From: UBA2334 sp049653005
GTDB lineage: Bacteria > Pseudomonadota > Gammaproteobacteria > Burkholderiales > Burkholderiaceae_C
Reading direction: 5' to 3'
Length of the DNA stretch: 43,324 bases
Assembly (NCBI GenBank): GCA_049653005.1
Contig: JBASFL010000112.1
Coordinates: 1-43,324 of the forward strand
Under the pieces are notes generated by a model. It did no database searches. It was not told the DNA's origin and worked only from the letters and a program-made list of their open reading frames with translations. Of the stretch, positions 1 to 8,238 are shown one piece after another. Positions within the stretch are counted from its first letter, which is position 1; every line of letters begins with the position of its first letter. Position numbers and translations under genes: made by a program.

Positions 1-330
1 CGCATGCGCCTGCTGCTGCGCAACCTGCTGGACAACGCCCTGCGCCACAGCGCCGACGCCCCATTGCCCCCCGAGGTGCACTTGGCCATGGCGGGGCAGG
101 GCATCAGCCTCACCGTGCGCGACCACGGCCCCGGTGTGCCCGATGCCGATGTGCCCCGCCTGGCCGAGCCGTTTTTCCGGCCCGACGCGGCCCGCACCCG
201 CGCCCACGGTGGCGTGGGCCTGGGGCTGCACCTGTGCAAACTGGTGGCATTGGCCCACGGGGGCACGTTTGCCGTGCGCAACGCAGGGCCAGGGCTGGCG
301 GTGACCGTGGGGCTGCCCGCGCGCTTGTAA
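1..330 (+). CDS. Sensor histidine kinase, C-terminal ATPase domain (5' end outside window)
   Basis: This is the 3' end of a two-component sensor kinase; the reading frame is open to the first base of the window, so the start lies upstream. The visible part is an HATPase_c (GHKL) fold with the expected boxes in order: N box (NLLDNALRHS), G1 box (DHGPGVP), F-box region (EPFFRPD) and G2 box (GGVGLGLHLCK). It ends shortly after the last strand of the domain, as is usual for EnvZ/QseC-like kinases. The dimerisation/phospho-acceptor domain, sensor region and partner response regulator are not in the window, so the stimulus cannot be inferred. Confidence 0.88.
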   Translation, partial: RMRLLLRNLLDNALRHSADAPLPPEVHLAMAGQGISLTVRDHGPGVPDADVPRLAEPFFRPDAARTRAHGGVGLGLHLCKLVALAHGGTFAVRNAGPGLAVTVGLPARL

Positions 331-381
331 GTGACCGTTGGCAGGCCTATCATTTGGGGTGTTTCAGCCCCGGAGGCCCCC

Positions 382-747
382 ATGACACCCCTGACCCTTG
401 ACAGCACACCGGCCGTTGGCAACGTTCGCCGCCCCACGGCCGTCGACAACACCCGTGCCAACAACCCCAGCGGGGCCGCTGCTCCCACCGAGGCCCCCGC
501 CCGCCCCAGCGTGGTGGTGAACCTGAACACCTCGGCCAACCAAGCCGCGCTGAACAACCTGACTTACACCAACCCGCGAGCCGGTGCCACAGCCCGGTCA
601 GCAGAGGCGCAGGCGCAGGCCACGGATGCACCCCGCACGACCGAGCGCGAAGACACCGAGCGCCAAAACACGGACCGCCAGAACCTGCAAGCGGCCCAGG
701 CCACCAACACACAGCGCCAGGCGGTGGCGGCTGACCAAACGGCCTGA
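382..747 (+). CDS. Hypothetical protein, low complexity, probably disordered
   Basis: This 121-residue protein has no recognisable family. The ATG at 382 is preferred over an upstream in-frame GTG/TTG-type start because CGGAGG (371-376) sits 5 bases before it. The N-terminal half is rich in Ala, Pro, Asn and Thr. The C-terminal third is a Gln/Arg/Thr/Glu-rich stretch with repeated ERQN/DRQN-like units that could form a charged helix. There is no signal peptide or membrane segment. It lies 26 bases before a second small Gln/Ala-rich protein, and the two probably form a pair. Function unknown. Confidence 0.6.
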   Translation: MTPLTLDSTPAVGNVRRPTAVDNTRANNPSGAAAPTEAPARPSVVVNLNTSANQAALNNLTYTNPRAGATARSAEAQAQATDAPRTTEREDTERQNTDRQNLQAAQATNTQRQAVAADQTA

Positions 748-773
748 ACGGGCCACGCACAGGGCAGGCCACC

Positions 774-1208
774 ATGATCTCCGCTTCCTCATCAGTCATG
801 GGTGCGGCATTCGGCCAGTTGCAGCAGCAACAGGCCACGCGGCTGGCCGACCAATACGAAGCCCGTGCCGCGTCGCTGCGCGCCCAGGCCCGCAGCGCCC
901 AAACCCAGGCCGACCGCGCCACCCAGCAGGCGGGTAACCTAACGGTGCAGGCCGATCAGGCCCAAGGCCAGGCCGACACCGCCAAAACCACGGTCGTGTC
1001 AGCCCAAACAGCGGGTGAAACGGTGAAAACCCAATCGGCCCAAACCGTGCAGGCGCTGCAACGCGCCCAAAACACCCCTGCGGTGGGTGACGCCGCACCC
1101 GCCGTGGCCGCAGGCGCTGCCCCGTCCGCCTCAGCCGGTTTTTCTGCCACCGGTCTGCTGAACCTGCAAGGCCAACGCATTGGCATGCGGGTCAACGTCA
1201 GCGTTTGA
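774..1208 (+). CDS. Hypothetical coiled-coil protein
   Basis: This 144-residue protein is dominated by an Ala/Gln-rich heptad-like helix (roughly residues 15-95, with repeated QADQA/QAR patterns), which predicts a long coiled coil. An Ala/Pro linker and a short C-terminal segment ending in VNVSV follow. It has no signal peptide and no known domain. A Met at residue 9 is an alternative start, because the ribosome-binding sequence before 774 is weak. It follows another small Gln-rich protein on the same strand. A structural or scaffold role is possible but is only a guess. Confidence 0.6.
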   Translation: MISASSSVMGAAFGQLQQQQATRLADQYEARAASLRAQARSAQTQADRATQQAGNLTVQADQAQGQADTAKTTVVSAQTAGETVKTQSAQTVQALQRAQNTPAVGDAAPAVAAGAAPSASAGFSATGLLNLQGQRIGMRVNVSV

Positions 1209-1225
1209 CGGCCGGGTTGTGACGC

Positions 1226-2854
1226 TCAGGTCACCGGCGCGGGGTTGAACAGCACCAGCGCGTTGTGCAGCTTCCAGTGTTCGGCCCAAGTGCGCTTGCG
1301 GCCGCTGGCCACGTCCAGCATCAGGCGAAACAGCTCCCAGCCCACGTCTTCAATGGTGGCGGTGCCGTCGGCAATCGTGCCCGCGTTCACGTCCATCAGG
1401 TCGTGCCAGCGGCGGGCCAAGTCTGTGCGGGTGGCCACCTTGATGACCGGGCAGGCCGCCAGCCCGTAAGGTGTGCCGCGTCCGGTGGTGAACACGTGCA
1501 GGTTCATGCCCGCAGCCAGTTGCAGCGTGCCGCAAATAAAGTCGCTGGCCGGGGTGGCGGCGTACACCAGCCCGCTGGTCAGCCCTTTGTGCCGCAGGCT
1601 TTCGCCGGGTGACAACACGCCCGAAATGGGCGCAGTGCCCGATTTGACGATGGAGCCCATGGCCTTTTCCACGATGTTGGACAGCCCCCCCTTTTTGTTG
1701 CCCGGCGTGGTGTTGGCGCTGCGGTCGGCGCTGCCGCGCTTCAGGTAGGCGTCGTACCAGGCCATTTCGCGCACCATGGCGTCGGCCACCTCGGGCGTGG
1801 TGGCCCGCGAGGTGAGCTGGTCAATGCCGTCGCGCACCTCGGTGGTTTCCGAAAACATCACCGTGGCCCCGGCGCGCACCAGCAAATCGGTGCAAAAACC
1901 CACCGCCGGGTTGGCCGTGGCCCCTGAAAACGCGTCGCTGCCGCCGCACTGCACGCCCACCACCAGTGCACTGGCGGGCAGGGTTTCGCGGCGGCGGGCG
2001 TTCAGGCGTTGCAAGTGGGTTTCGGCCTGCCGCACGATGCTGTCCACCATGCTCATGAAGCCCACGTGGGCGTCGTCTTGCAAACACACCACGTCCAGGG
2101 CGTTGACCGGGTCGGTGGCCGCCTGCCGTTCGTCCACCAGCGGAATGCTGCCGGGTGGCAGCAGGCGCTCGGGTTGCAGCTTTTCGCAGCCCAGGCTGAC
2201 CACCATCACCTCGCCGCCAAAGTTGGGGTTTTGGCTGATGTGGCGCAGCGTGCGGATGGGCACCACCGCGTCGGGCGCGTCAATGGCCACGCCGCAGCCG
2301 TAGCCGTGTTCCAGCGCCACCACGTCGTCCACGTGGGGGAAACGGGGCAACAGCTCGGCTTTGATGCGTTGCACCGCAAAGTCGGTCACACCCGCCACGC
2401 ATTGCACGGTTTGGGTGATGGCCAATATGTTGCGCGTGCCCACGCTGCCGTCGGCATTGCGGTAACCCTCAAACGTGAAGCCTTCCAGGGCCGGCAGTGC
2501 TTCAGGCTGCACGGTGCAGCGAGGCAGGCCGTCCAGCCCACGGGCATCGGGCATGTGCAGCAGGCGCTCGTGCACCCAGCTGCCCGCCGCGATGTCGGCC
2601 ACCGCGTGGCCAATCGGGATGCCATAGCGCAGCACCGCCCCGCCCGCAGGCACGTCCACCAGCGCCACCTTGTGCCCCTGGGGCACGCGGTCGCGCAGCA
2701 CCAGGCCGTTGGGCAGCGCGGTGCCCGCCGCCAATCCACCGTCGTTGGCCACAATGGCCACGTTGTCTTGCGCGTGCATGCGAATGGTGTGCGGGGGCCG
2801 GGCAGCGGCTGCGCCGGGCGTGGCGTTGGGTGGTGTGCCGGGTGTGACGTTCAT
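1226..2854 (-). CDS. garD: Galactarate dehydratase (UxaA/GarD family)
   Basis: The 542-residue protein matches the UxaA/GarD family over its whole length (E. coli GarD is about 520 residues). It has an N-terminal SAF-like domain (about residues 20-95), then the family signatures EGYRNADGSVGTRN, EHGYGCGV, GCEKLQPE and QCGGSDAFSG. The enzyme dehydrates galactarate to 5-keto-4-deoxy-D-glucarate and is metal dependent. The start at 2854 is set by AGGAGA about 6 bases upstream; the frame stays open further upstream but without a ribosome site. It is divergent from a LacI regulator (2951), with a palindromic operator at 2923-2936 between them, so it is likely repressed by that regulator. An altronate dehydratase role is less likely because every neighbour belongs to the aldarate route. 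Confidence 0.88.
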   Translation of the reverse strand: MNVTPGTPPNATPGAAAARPPHTIRMHAQDNVAIVANDGGLAAGTALPNGLVLRDRVPQGHKVALVDVPAGGAVLRYGIPIGHAVADIAAGSWVHERLLHMPDARGLDGLPRCTVQPEALPALEGFTFEGYRNADGSVGTRNILAITQTVQCVAGVTDFAVQRIKAELLPRFPHVDDVVALEHGYGCGVAIDAPDAVVPIRTLRHISQNPNFGGEVMVVSLGCEKLQPERLLPPGSIPLVDERQAATDPVNALDVVCLQDDAHVGFMSMVDSIVRQAETHLQRLNARRRETLPASALVVGVQCGGSDAFSGATANPAVGFCTDLLVRAGATVMFSETTEVRDGIDQLTSRATTPEVADAMVREMAWYDAYLKRGSADRSANTTPGNKKGGLSNIVEKAMGSIVKSGTAPISGVLSPGESLRHKGLTSGLVYAATPASDFICGTLQLAAGMNLHVFTTGRGTPYGLAACPVIKVATRTDLARRWHDLMDVNAGTIADGTATIEDVGWELFRLMLDVASGRKRTWAEHWKLHNALVLFNPAPVT

Positions 2855-2922
2855 GGGCCGTCTCCTATCATTTGGCGGCGCGTGGCCGCGCCAGTTGCAT
2901 TTCGGGGCGATTGTAGGTTCAA

Positions 2923-2936
2923 TGGTAGCGGTACCA
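2923..2936. promoter_or_regulatory. LacI-family operator, copy 1
   Basis: TGGTAGCGGTACCA is a 14-bp near-perfect palindrome centred between garD (leftward) and the LacI-type regulator (rightward). Two further copies of the same TGGTA-N4-TACCA pattern precede the receptor gene at 4117. The central CG pair and arm lengths fit LacI/GntR-type operators. Its position implies control of garD and autoregulation. Confidence 0.75.
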
Positions 2937-2950
2937 CAAGCAGGCATTTC

Positions 2951-3982
2951 ATGACATCAGACAAAGACGGGGCAAAACGATCACGGCGCGGCAGCGGGGC
3001 CATCACCCTGCGGGACGTGGCCAAGCTGGCGGGGGTGGCCCCCATCACCGCGTCAAGGGCGCTGAACACACCCGACCAGGTGTCGCCCGACGTGCTGCAA
3101 AAGGTGAGCGACGCCGTGGCCCGCACCGGCTACGTGCCCAACCGCATGGCGGGCGGGCTGGCCTCGTCGCGCAGCCGCCTGATTGCGGCGGTGGTGCCCA
3201 GCACGGTGGTGTCGGTGTTCATGGAAACCATCGAGGCGCTGAATGGCACCCTGTTTGAGGGGGGCTACCAGCTCATGCTGGGGCAGTCGGGCTACTCGGC
3301 CGAGCGTGAAGAGCTGTTGCTGGAAGCCATCATTGGCCGCCGCCCCGATGGCATTTTTCTGACCGGCATCCTGCCCCCCGGCAAGGGGCGCACGCGCTTG
3401 CTGGCATCGGGCATTCCGGTGGTGGAAACCTGGGACCTGACGCCCACGCCCATCGACATGCTGGTGGGTTTCTCGCACACCGAAATCGGCCGGGAAGTAG
3501 CGCGCCACCTGATGGACAAGGGCCACCAGCGCCTGGCATTGGTGCGGGCCGAGGACGACCGCGCCGCCCGGCGTGCCACCGCGTTCAAAGAGGCGGTGGC
3601 CCAACGCGGCCTGCCCCCCGTGCACGAGGTGAGCGTGGGGGGCGAGCGCAGCCTGAAAAGCGGGCGCAACGCCTGCGCCCGCCTGCTGGCCGAAGCCCCT
3701 GGTGTGCAGGCCGTGTTTTGCAGCTCTGACCTGCTGGCGCTGGGCGTGATGACCGAGGCCCGCGCCCGCCACATCGACGTGCCCAGCCAACTGGCCGTGG
3801 TGGGGTTTGGCGACGTGCCTTTTGTGTCTGACATGGTGCCCGCGCTGACCACCGTGCGCATCAACGGGGCCGACATTGGTGGCCGCGCCGCCCGCTGCCT
3901 GATGGACCGGGCCGAAGGCCGCGCGGTGGCGGCCCGCATCGTGGATGTGGGCTTTTCCATCGTCGAGCGCGACAGCGCCTGA
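2951..3982 (+). CDS. LacI-family transcriptional regulator of aldarate/uronate catabolism
   Basis: The 343-residue protein has the canonical LacI layout. An N-terminal helix-turn-helix (about residues 20-65; ITLRDVAKLAGVAPITASRAL, hinge VPNRMAGGLAS) is followed by a periplasmic-binding-protein-like effector domain to the C terminus. The ATG at 2951 gives a full-length protein; an upstream open frame overlaps garD antisense and is not coding. It is divergent from garD. Three matching palindromes (2923, 4044, 4064) lie at its own promoter and upstream of the transporter/gudD operon, so it probably represses both. The effector is likely an aldarate or uronate intermediate (inference). Closest characterised relatives are GntR-like gluconate repressors. 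Confidence 0.9.
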   Translation: MTSDKDGAKRSRRGSGAITLRDVAKLAGVAPITASRALNTPDQVSPDVLQKVSDAVARTGYVPNRMAGGLASSRSRLIAAVVPSTVVSVFMETIEALNGTLFEGGYQLMLGQSGYSAEREELLLEAIIGRRPDGIFLTGILPPGKGRTRLLASGIPVVETWDLTPTPIDMLVGFSHTEIGREVARHLMDKGHQRLALVRAEDDRAARRATAFKEAVAQRGLPPVHEVSVGGERSLKSGRNACARLLAEAPGVQAVFCSSDLLALGVMTEARARHIDVPSQLAVVGFGDVPFVSDMVPALTTVRINGADIGGRAARCLMDRAEGRAVAARIVDVGFSIVERDSA

Positions 3983-4043
3983 GCTTTCCGCCTCGGTGGA
4001 CACCCCGTAGAAACCCCTAGGTTTGGTGCTTGCTTTGTCAAAA

Positions 4044-4057
4044 TGGTATCGCTACCA
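4044..4057. promoter_or_regulatory. LacI-family operator, copy 2
   Basis: TGGTATCGCTACCA is a palindrome of the same TGGTA-N4-TACCA class as the site at 2923. It lies 60 bases before the Bug receptor start, and exactly 20 bp separates its first base from the next copy. Confidence 0.72.
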
Positions 4058-4063
4058 TTCGTT

Positions 4064-4077
4064 TGGTACCGCTACCA
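4064..4077. promoter_or_regulatory. LacI-family operator, copy 3
   Basis: TGGTACCGCTACCA is the exact reverse complement of the site at 2923-2936. With copy 2 it forms a tandem pair spaced 20 bp, about two helical turns, so two repressor dimers could sit on the same DNA face. It lies just upstream of the operon that starts at 4117. Confidence 0.75.
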
Positions 4078-4116
4078 AATTGACCCTTTGACTTTGTTCC
4101 ACCCCGGAGACGCACC

Positions 4117-5067
4117 ATGAAGAAACTGCTCACCACCTTGGCCGCCGCCCTGGCCATGACCAGCGCATTGGCCTGGCCCGAGAAAAACGTGACCATCGTG
4201 GTGCCGTTCCCACCTGGTGGTGCGTCCGACCAGATTGGCCGCACGCTGCAAACCAAATTCCAGGAAAAGCTGGGCGGCACCTTCATCGTGGAAAACAAGG
4301 CCGGTGCCACGGGCACCATCGGTGCCGGGTTTGTGACCAAAGCCGCCCCCGACGGCCACACCCTGCTGGTGGCCTCGCTCGGCCCCTATGTGATTGCGCC
4401 GCACTTCATCAAAACCAACTACGACGCCACCAAAGATTTCGACTACATCTCGGTCGCCGTGCAAGCCCCCAACGTGCTGGTGGTGCCCGCCAGTTCGCCC
4501 CACAAAACCCTGGCCGACGTGATCGCCTTCACCAAAGCCAACCCCGGCAAGATGGCGTTTGCCTCGTCCGGCAACGGCAGCAGCGACCACCTGACGGCCG
4601 AGTTGTTCTGGCAACAAACCGGCACCAGCGGCATTCACGTGCCCTACAAAGGCGGCGGCCCCGTCATGGCCGATTTGCTGGGTGCGCAGGTGGACTCGTC
4701 GTTCATGAACATCAACACCGCGCTGCCACAAATCAAGGCGGGCAAGCTGCGCCCGCTGGTCATCACCAGTGCCAAGCGCTCCCCCGTGTTGCCCGATGTG
4801 GCCACGCTGGAAGAAAACGGCATCAAAGACTGCAACGTGCAGTCCTGGCAAGCCATTGCCGGGCCCAAAGGCCTGCCTGCCGACGTGAAGAAAAAGCTGC
4901 ACACCGCCGTGGTGGACACCTTCAACGACCCCGCCATCAAAACCCGCCTGACCGACCTGGGCTATGAAATTGTGGCCAACACGCCCGAGCAGTTCACCGC
5001 CTTCCAGGCCACGGAATTCGCCCGTTGGAAGAAGCTGATCGAAGCCCGCAACATCAAAGCCGACTGA
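4117..5067 (+). CDS. Bug-family (TctC) tripartite tricarboxylate transporter receptor
   Basis: The 316-residue periplasmic binding protein carries a Sec signal peptide (MKK..., hydrophobic core to about residue 19, cleavage near ALA-WPEK). The Bug signatures follow: VPFPPGGASDQIGR, VENKAGATGTIGA, AAPDGHTLL and HVPYKGGGPVMADLLGAQVD. Bug receptors bind small carboxylates through the PGG-region loops. A GGAG ribosome site lies upstream. No TctA or TctB membrane partner is present in the window, so it may feed a distant permease or act as a sensor. It is the first gene of the operator-controlled operon with gudD and udh, so an aldarate (glucarate or galactarate) is the likely ligand (inference). 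Confidence 0.9.
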   Translation: MKKLLTTLAAALAMTSALAWPEKNVTIVVPFPPGGASDQIGRTLQTKFQEKLGGTFIVENKAGATGTIGAGFVTKAAPDGHTLLVASLGPYVIAPHFIKTNYDATKDFDYISVAVQAPNVLVVPASSPHKTLADVIAFTKANPGKMAFASSGNGSSDHLTAELFWQQTGTSGIHVPYKGGGPVMADLLGAQVDSSFMNINTALPQIKAGKLRPLVITSAKRSPVLPDVATLEENGIKDCNVQSWQAIAGPKGLPADVKKKLHTAVVDTFNDPAIKTRLTDLGYEIVANTPEQFTAFQATEFARWKKLIEARNIKAD

Positions 5068-5096
5068 CCCCTGGCCGACCGAACCGGCTTCACACC

Positions 5097-6422
5097 ATGA
5101 CCTTGCCCCGCATCCAATCCATGAAAGTCATCCCGGTCGCTGGCCGGGACGGCATGCTGCTCAACCTCTCGGGTGCACACGCGCCGTTCTTCACCCGCAA
5201 CCTGGTCGTCCTGACCGACAGCGCGGGCAACCAGGGCGTGGGCGAAGTGCCCGGCGGCGAAAAAATCCGCCAGACGCTGGACGACGCCCGCCCCCTGGTC
5301 GAGGGCCAGACGCTTGGCAACCTGCACGCGGTGCTGAACGCCATGCGCACCCGGTTTGCCGACCGCGACGCCGGTGGCCGTGGCCTGCAAACCTTTGATT
5401 TGCGCACCACCATCCACGCGGTGGCGGCTGTTGAATCGGCCATGCTGGACTTGCAAGGCCAGCACTTCGGCCTGCCCGTGGCGGCCCTGCTGGGCGAAGG
5501 CCAACAGCGCGACAAGGTGCAGATGTTGGGCTACTTGTTCTTTGTGGGCGACCGCAACCAAACCAACTTGCCTTATGCGTCCGAGCCAGACAACGCCGAC
5601 GACTGGTGCCGCCTGCGCCACGAAGCCGCCATGACCCCCGAGGCCGTGGTGCGCCTGGCCGAAGCGGCGCAAGCCCGCTACGGCTTTCAGGACTTCAAAC
5701 TCAAAGGCGGCGTGCTGAGCGGCGAAGCCGAGGTGGAAGCCGTCACCGCACTGGCCCAACGTTTCCCCGATGCCCGCATCACCCTCGACCCCAACGGTGG
5801 CTGGTTGCTGAAAGACGCCATTCGCCTCATGCGTGACATGCACGGCGTGCTGGCCTATGCCGAAGACCCTTGCGGCGCGGAAGACGGCTTCTCGGGCCGC
5901 GAGGTGATGGCCGAGTTCAAACGCGCCACCGGCCTGCCCACCGCCACCAACATGGTGGCCACCGACTGGCGGCAGTTGACCCACGCCCTCAGCCTGCAGG
6001 CCGTGGACATTCCGTTGGCCGACCCGCACTTCTGGACCATGGCGGGCAGCGTGCGTGTGGCGCAAACCTGCCGCGACTGGGGGCTGACCTGGGGCAGCCA
6101 TTCCAACAACCACTTTGACGTGTCGCTGGCCATGTTCACCCACGTGGGGGCGGCTGCGCCCGGCAAGGTCACGGCCATCGACACCCACTGGATCTGGCAA
6201 GACGGCCAGCGCCTGACCAAAGAGCCTTTTGAAATCAAGGACGGCTGCGTGGCCGTGCCCGACAAACCCGGCCTGGGTGTGGAGCTGGACATGGCCGAGG
6301 TGGAAAAAGCCCACCAGCTGTACCTGCAACACGGCTTGGGCGCGCGCGACGACGCCACGGCCATGCAGTTCCTTATTCCCGGTTGGAAGTTTGACCACAA
6401 GCGCCCCTGCCTGGTGCGCTGA
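5097..6422 (+). CDS. gudD: Glucarate dehydratase
   Basis: The 441-residue enolase-superfamily enzyme is nearly the same length as E. coli GudD. Catalytic elements are visible at matching positions: the Kx K pair 201/203 (FKLKGG), metal ligands D231 and N233 (LDPNGG), E256 (AEDPCG), N285, and the general base H335 (WGSHSNNH) with the later AIDTHWIWQD segment. It dehydrates D-glucarate, and often L-idarate, to 5-keto-4-deoxy-D-glucarate in the cytoplasm. The ATG at 5097 leaves 29 bases after the receptor gene; an upstream in-frame extension overlaps that gene and is rejected. It is followed by udh at 33 bases, consistent with one transcript. Confidence 0.93.
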   Translation: MTLPRIQSMKVIPVAGRDGMLLNLSGAHAPFFTRNLVVLTDSAGNQGVGEVPGGEKIRQTLDDARPLVEGQTLGNLHAVLNAMRTRFADRDAGGRGLQTFDLRTTIHAVAAVESAMLDLQGQHFGLPVAALLGEGQQRDKVQMLGYLFFVGDRNQTNLPYASEPDNADDWCRLRHEAAMTPEAVVRLAEAAQARYGFQDFKLKGGVLSGEAEVEAVTALAQRFPDARITLDPNGGWLLKDAIRLMRDMHGVLAYAEDPCGAEDGFSGREVMAEFKRATGLPTATNMVATDWRQLTHALSLQAVDIPLADPHFWTMAGSVRVAQTCRDWGLTWGSHSNNHFDVSLAMFTHVGAAAPGKVTAIDTHWIWQDGQRLTKEPFEIKDGCVAVPDKPGLGVELDMAEVEKAHQLYLQHGLGARDDATAMQFLIPGWKFDHKRPCLVR

Positions 6423-6455
6423 GCTTCACCACCTTTCAAACGCCCACGCCATTCC

Positions 6456-7274
6456 ATGACCCACCCGCTGAAAACCCACCACCGTTTGTTGCTCACCGGT
6501 GCCGCCGGTGGCCTGGGCACTGCCCTGCGCAGCCGACTGAAGGCCAATTGCGATGTCTTGCGCCTGTCAGACAGGCAACCGTTTGGCGAGGGCCAACCCG
6601 GCGAAGAGATTGAACTGGCCGACTTGGCCGATGCCGCCGCCGTGGACCGTGCCGTGGCCGGGTGTGATGCCATCGTGCACCTGGGCGGTATCTCGGTCGA
6701 GGCCCCGTTTGAAGCCATCATGCAGGCCAACATCCTGGGGGTCTATCACCTGTATGAAGCAGCGCGCAAACACGGCTGCAAACGTGTGGTGTTTGCCAGC
6801 TCCAACCACGTGGTGGGGTTTTACCGGCAAGACGAAACCATCACCGCAGACCACCCCGCGCGCCCCGACAGCTTTTATGGCGTCAGCAAGGCGTTTGGCG
6901 AGGATTTGTCCCGTTTCTACTTTGACCGTTATGGCATCGAGACCGCTTGCGTTCGCATCGGCTCGTCGTTTGCCGAGCCCCGCGACCGCCGCATGCTGGC
7001 CACCTGGCTGAGCCACGACGACCTGCACCGCCTGGTGTCGGCCTGCCTGTCCACCCCGGTGTTGGGCCACAGCATTGTGTTTGGCATGTCCAACAACGCC
7101 GTGACCTGGTGGGACAACAGCCGCGCCCGGCACATTGGCTACGTGCCACAAGACAGCTCCGATGTGTTCCGCGAGGCCGTGTTTGCCCGCACCTCTGCCC
7201 CTGATTTGAATGACTCCGTGGCCCTCCACCAGGGCGGTGCGTTTGTCACCGCCAATCCCAACCCGGCGGCGTGA
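6456..7274 (+). CDS. udh: Uronate dehydrogenase (NAD-dependent, extended SDR)
   Basis: The 272-residue extended short-chain dehydrogenase has an N-terminal NAD site (TGAAGGLG, residues 14-21), a Ser/Tyr/Lys catalytic set (FASSNH near 113-118; Y141-x3-K145 in YGVSK) and the typical uronate dehydrogenase length (about 265-275 residues). Udh oxidises D-glucuronate and D-galacturonate to the aldarolactones, the first step of the oxidative uronate route. The neighbouring lactonase, glucarate dehydratase and garD supply the next steps, which strongly supports this over a generic epimerase. The next gene starts 7 bases after its stop. Confidence 0.9.
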   Translation: MTHPLKTHHRLLLTGAAGGLGTALRSRLKANCDVLRLSDRQPFGEGQPGEEIELADLADAAAVDRAVAGCDAIVHLGGISVEAPFEAIMQANILGVYHLYEAARKHGCKRVVFASSNHVVGFYRQDETITADHPARPDSFYGVSKAFGEDLSRFYFDRYGIETACVRIGSSFAEPRDRRMLATWLSHDDLHRLVSACLSTPVLGHSIVFGMSNNAVTWWDNSRARHIGYVPQDSSDVFREAVFARTSAPDLNDSVALHQGGAFVTANPNPAA

Positions 7275-7281
7275 GGTTGTG

Positions 7282-8187
7282 ATGCCGTCCAGCCCAGAGT
7301 TGACCGTTGATGCCCGTTGTGGCGTGGGCGAGAGCCCCGTGTGGGACCGGGTGCGCCAGTGTTTGTGGTGGGTGGATATTCCGGGCCGGTCGTTGTGGTG
7401 CTGGCACAGCCGCACCGGCAACACCCAGCAATGGCCCACGCCCGAACAAACCGGTTGCATCGCCCTGTTGGCCGGCAGTGAGGGCCATGCCCACGGCCAA
7501 TGGGTGGCCGCCATGGAAACCGGCGTCGCCCGCTGGACGCCCATGGCCGATGGGACGCTGCACAGCGAATGGCTCAGCCGCCTGCAGCAGCCCGAGCCGG
7601 GTATGCGCTTCAACGACGGGCGTTGCGACCGCCAAGGGCGTTTTCGGGCTGGCACCATGGTGATGGACATGTCGCTGGCCCGCGCCGCCGGGCGGTTGTA
7701 TGCGCTGGATGCCCCCACACCGCGTGAGCTGTTGGCCGGGTTTCTCACCCCAAACGGCATGGCTTTCAGCCCAGACGGGCGCACCCTGTATGTGTCAGAT
7801 TCCCACCCCAGCGCCCAGCTGGTATGGGCTTACCACTACGACACCGATAGCGGAACACCACACACCCCACGCGTGTTCATTGACTTCAACACCTTGCCGG
7901 GCCGCCCCGACGGTGCCGCCGTGGACGCCGATGGCTGCTACTGGGTGTGTGGCAACGACGCCGGCCTGGTGCACCGATTCACCCCGCAAGGTGTGCTGGA
8001 CCGGTCGCTGGCGGTCCCCGTCAAAAAGCCCGCCATGTGTGCGTTTGGCGGCAGCGATTTGCGCACCTTGTTCGTTACCTCCATCCGCCCGGCGGGTGAT
8101 GTGAGCGACCAGCCACTGGCCGGGGGCGTGTTTGCACTGCGTCCAGGCTTGGCGGGCCTGGACGAGCCGTTTTGCTTCCCTGGCTGA
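7282..8187 (+). CDS. SMP-30/gluconolactonase-family lactonase, probably aldarolactone lactonase
   Basis: The 301-residue six-bladed beta-propeller of the SMP-30/regucalcin family has metal and catalytic residues in the expected order: Glu17 in GVGESPVWD, Asn in RFNDGRCD, Asn in LTPNGMAFSPDG and Asp in GRPDGAAVD. The ATG at 7282 is chosen because GTGAGG lies 5 bases upstream and overlaps the udh stop; a longer upstream frame would overlap udh. Its place right after udh suggests it opens the glucaro- or galactaro-lactone that Udh makes, giving the aldarate for gudD/garD. Arabino- or gluconolactonase activity is the alternative. Confidence 0.87.
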   Translation: MPSSPELTVDARCGVGESPVWDRVRQCLWWVDIPGRSLWCWHSRTGNTQQWPTPEQTGCIALLAGSEGHAHGQWVAAMETGVARWTPMADGTLHSEWLSRLQQPEPGMRFNDGRCDRQGRFRAGTMVMDMSLARAAGRLYALDAPTPRELLAGFLTPNGMAFSPDGRTLYVSDSHPSAQLVWAYHYDTDSGTPHTPRVFIDFNTLPGRPDGAAVDADGCYWVCGNDAGLVHRFTPQGVLDRSLAVPVKKPAMCAFGGSDLRTLFVTSIRPAGDVSDQPLAGGVFALRPGLAGLDEPFCFPG

Positions 8188-8238
8188 AGCGGCGCATGTT
8201 TTCTGATTCTTGATTCACCCCAACCCAACGGAGACAAC

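Noticed and set aside
2009..2950. In-frame upstream extension of the LacI regulator gene
   Set aside because: The extension is antisense to garD, His/Gln-rich and unlike LacI proteins; the ATG at 2951 gives a full-length regulator.
3053..4003. Leftward open frames opposite the LacI gene, and similar ones at 4072-4902, 4962-6398, 9668-10840 and 22021-23859
   Set aside because: All are antisense to genes with clear motifs, have skewed His/Gly/Ala composition and no ribosome sites.
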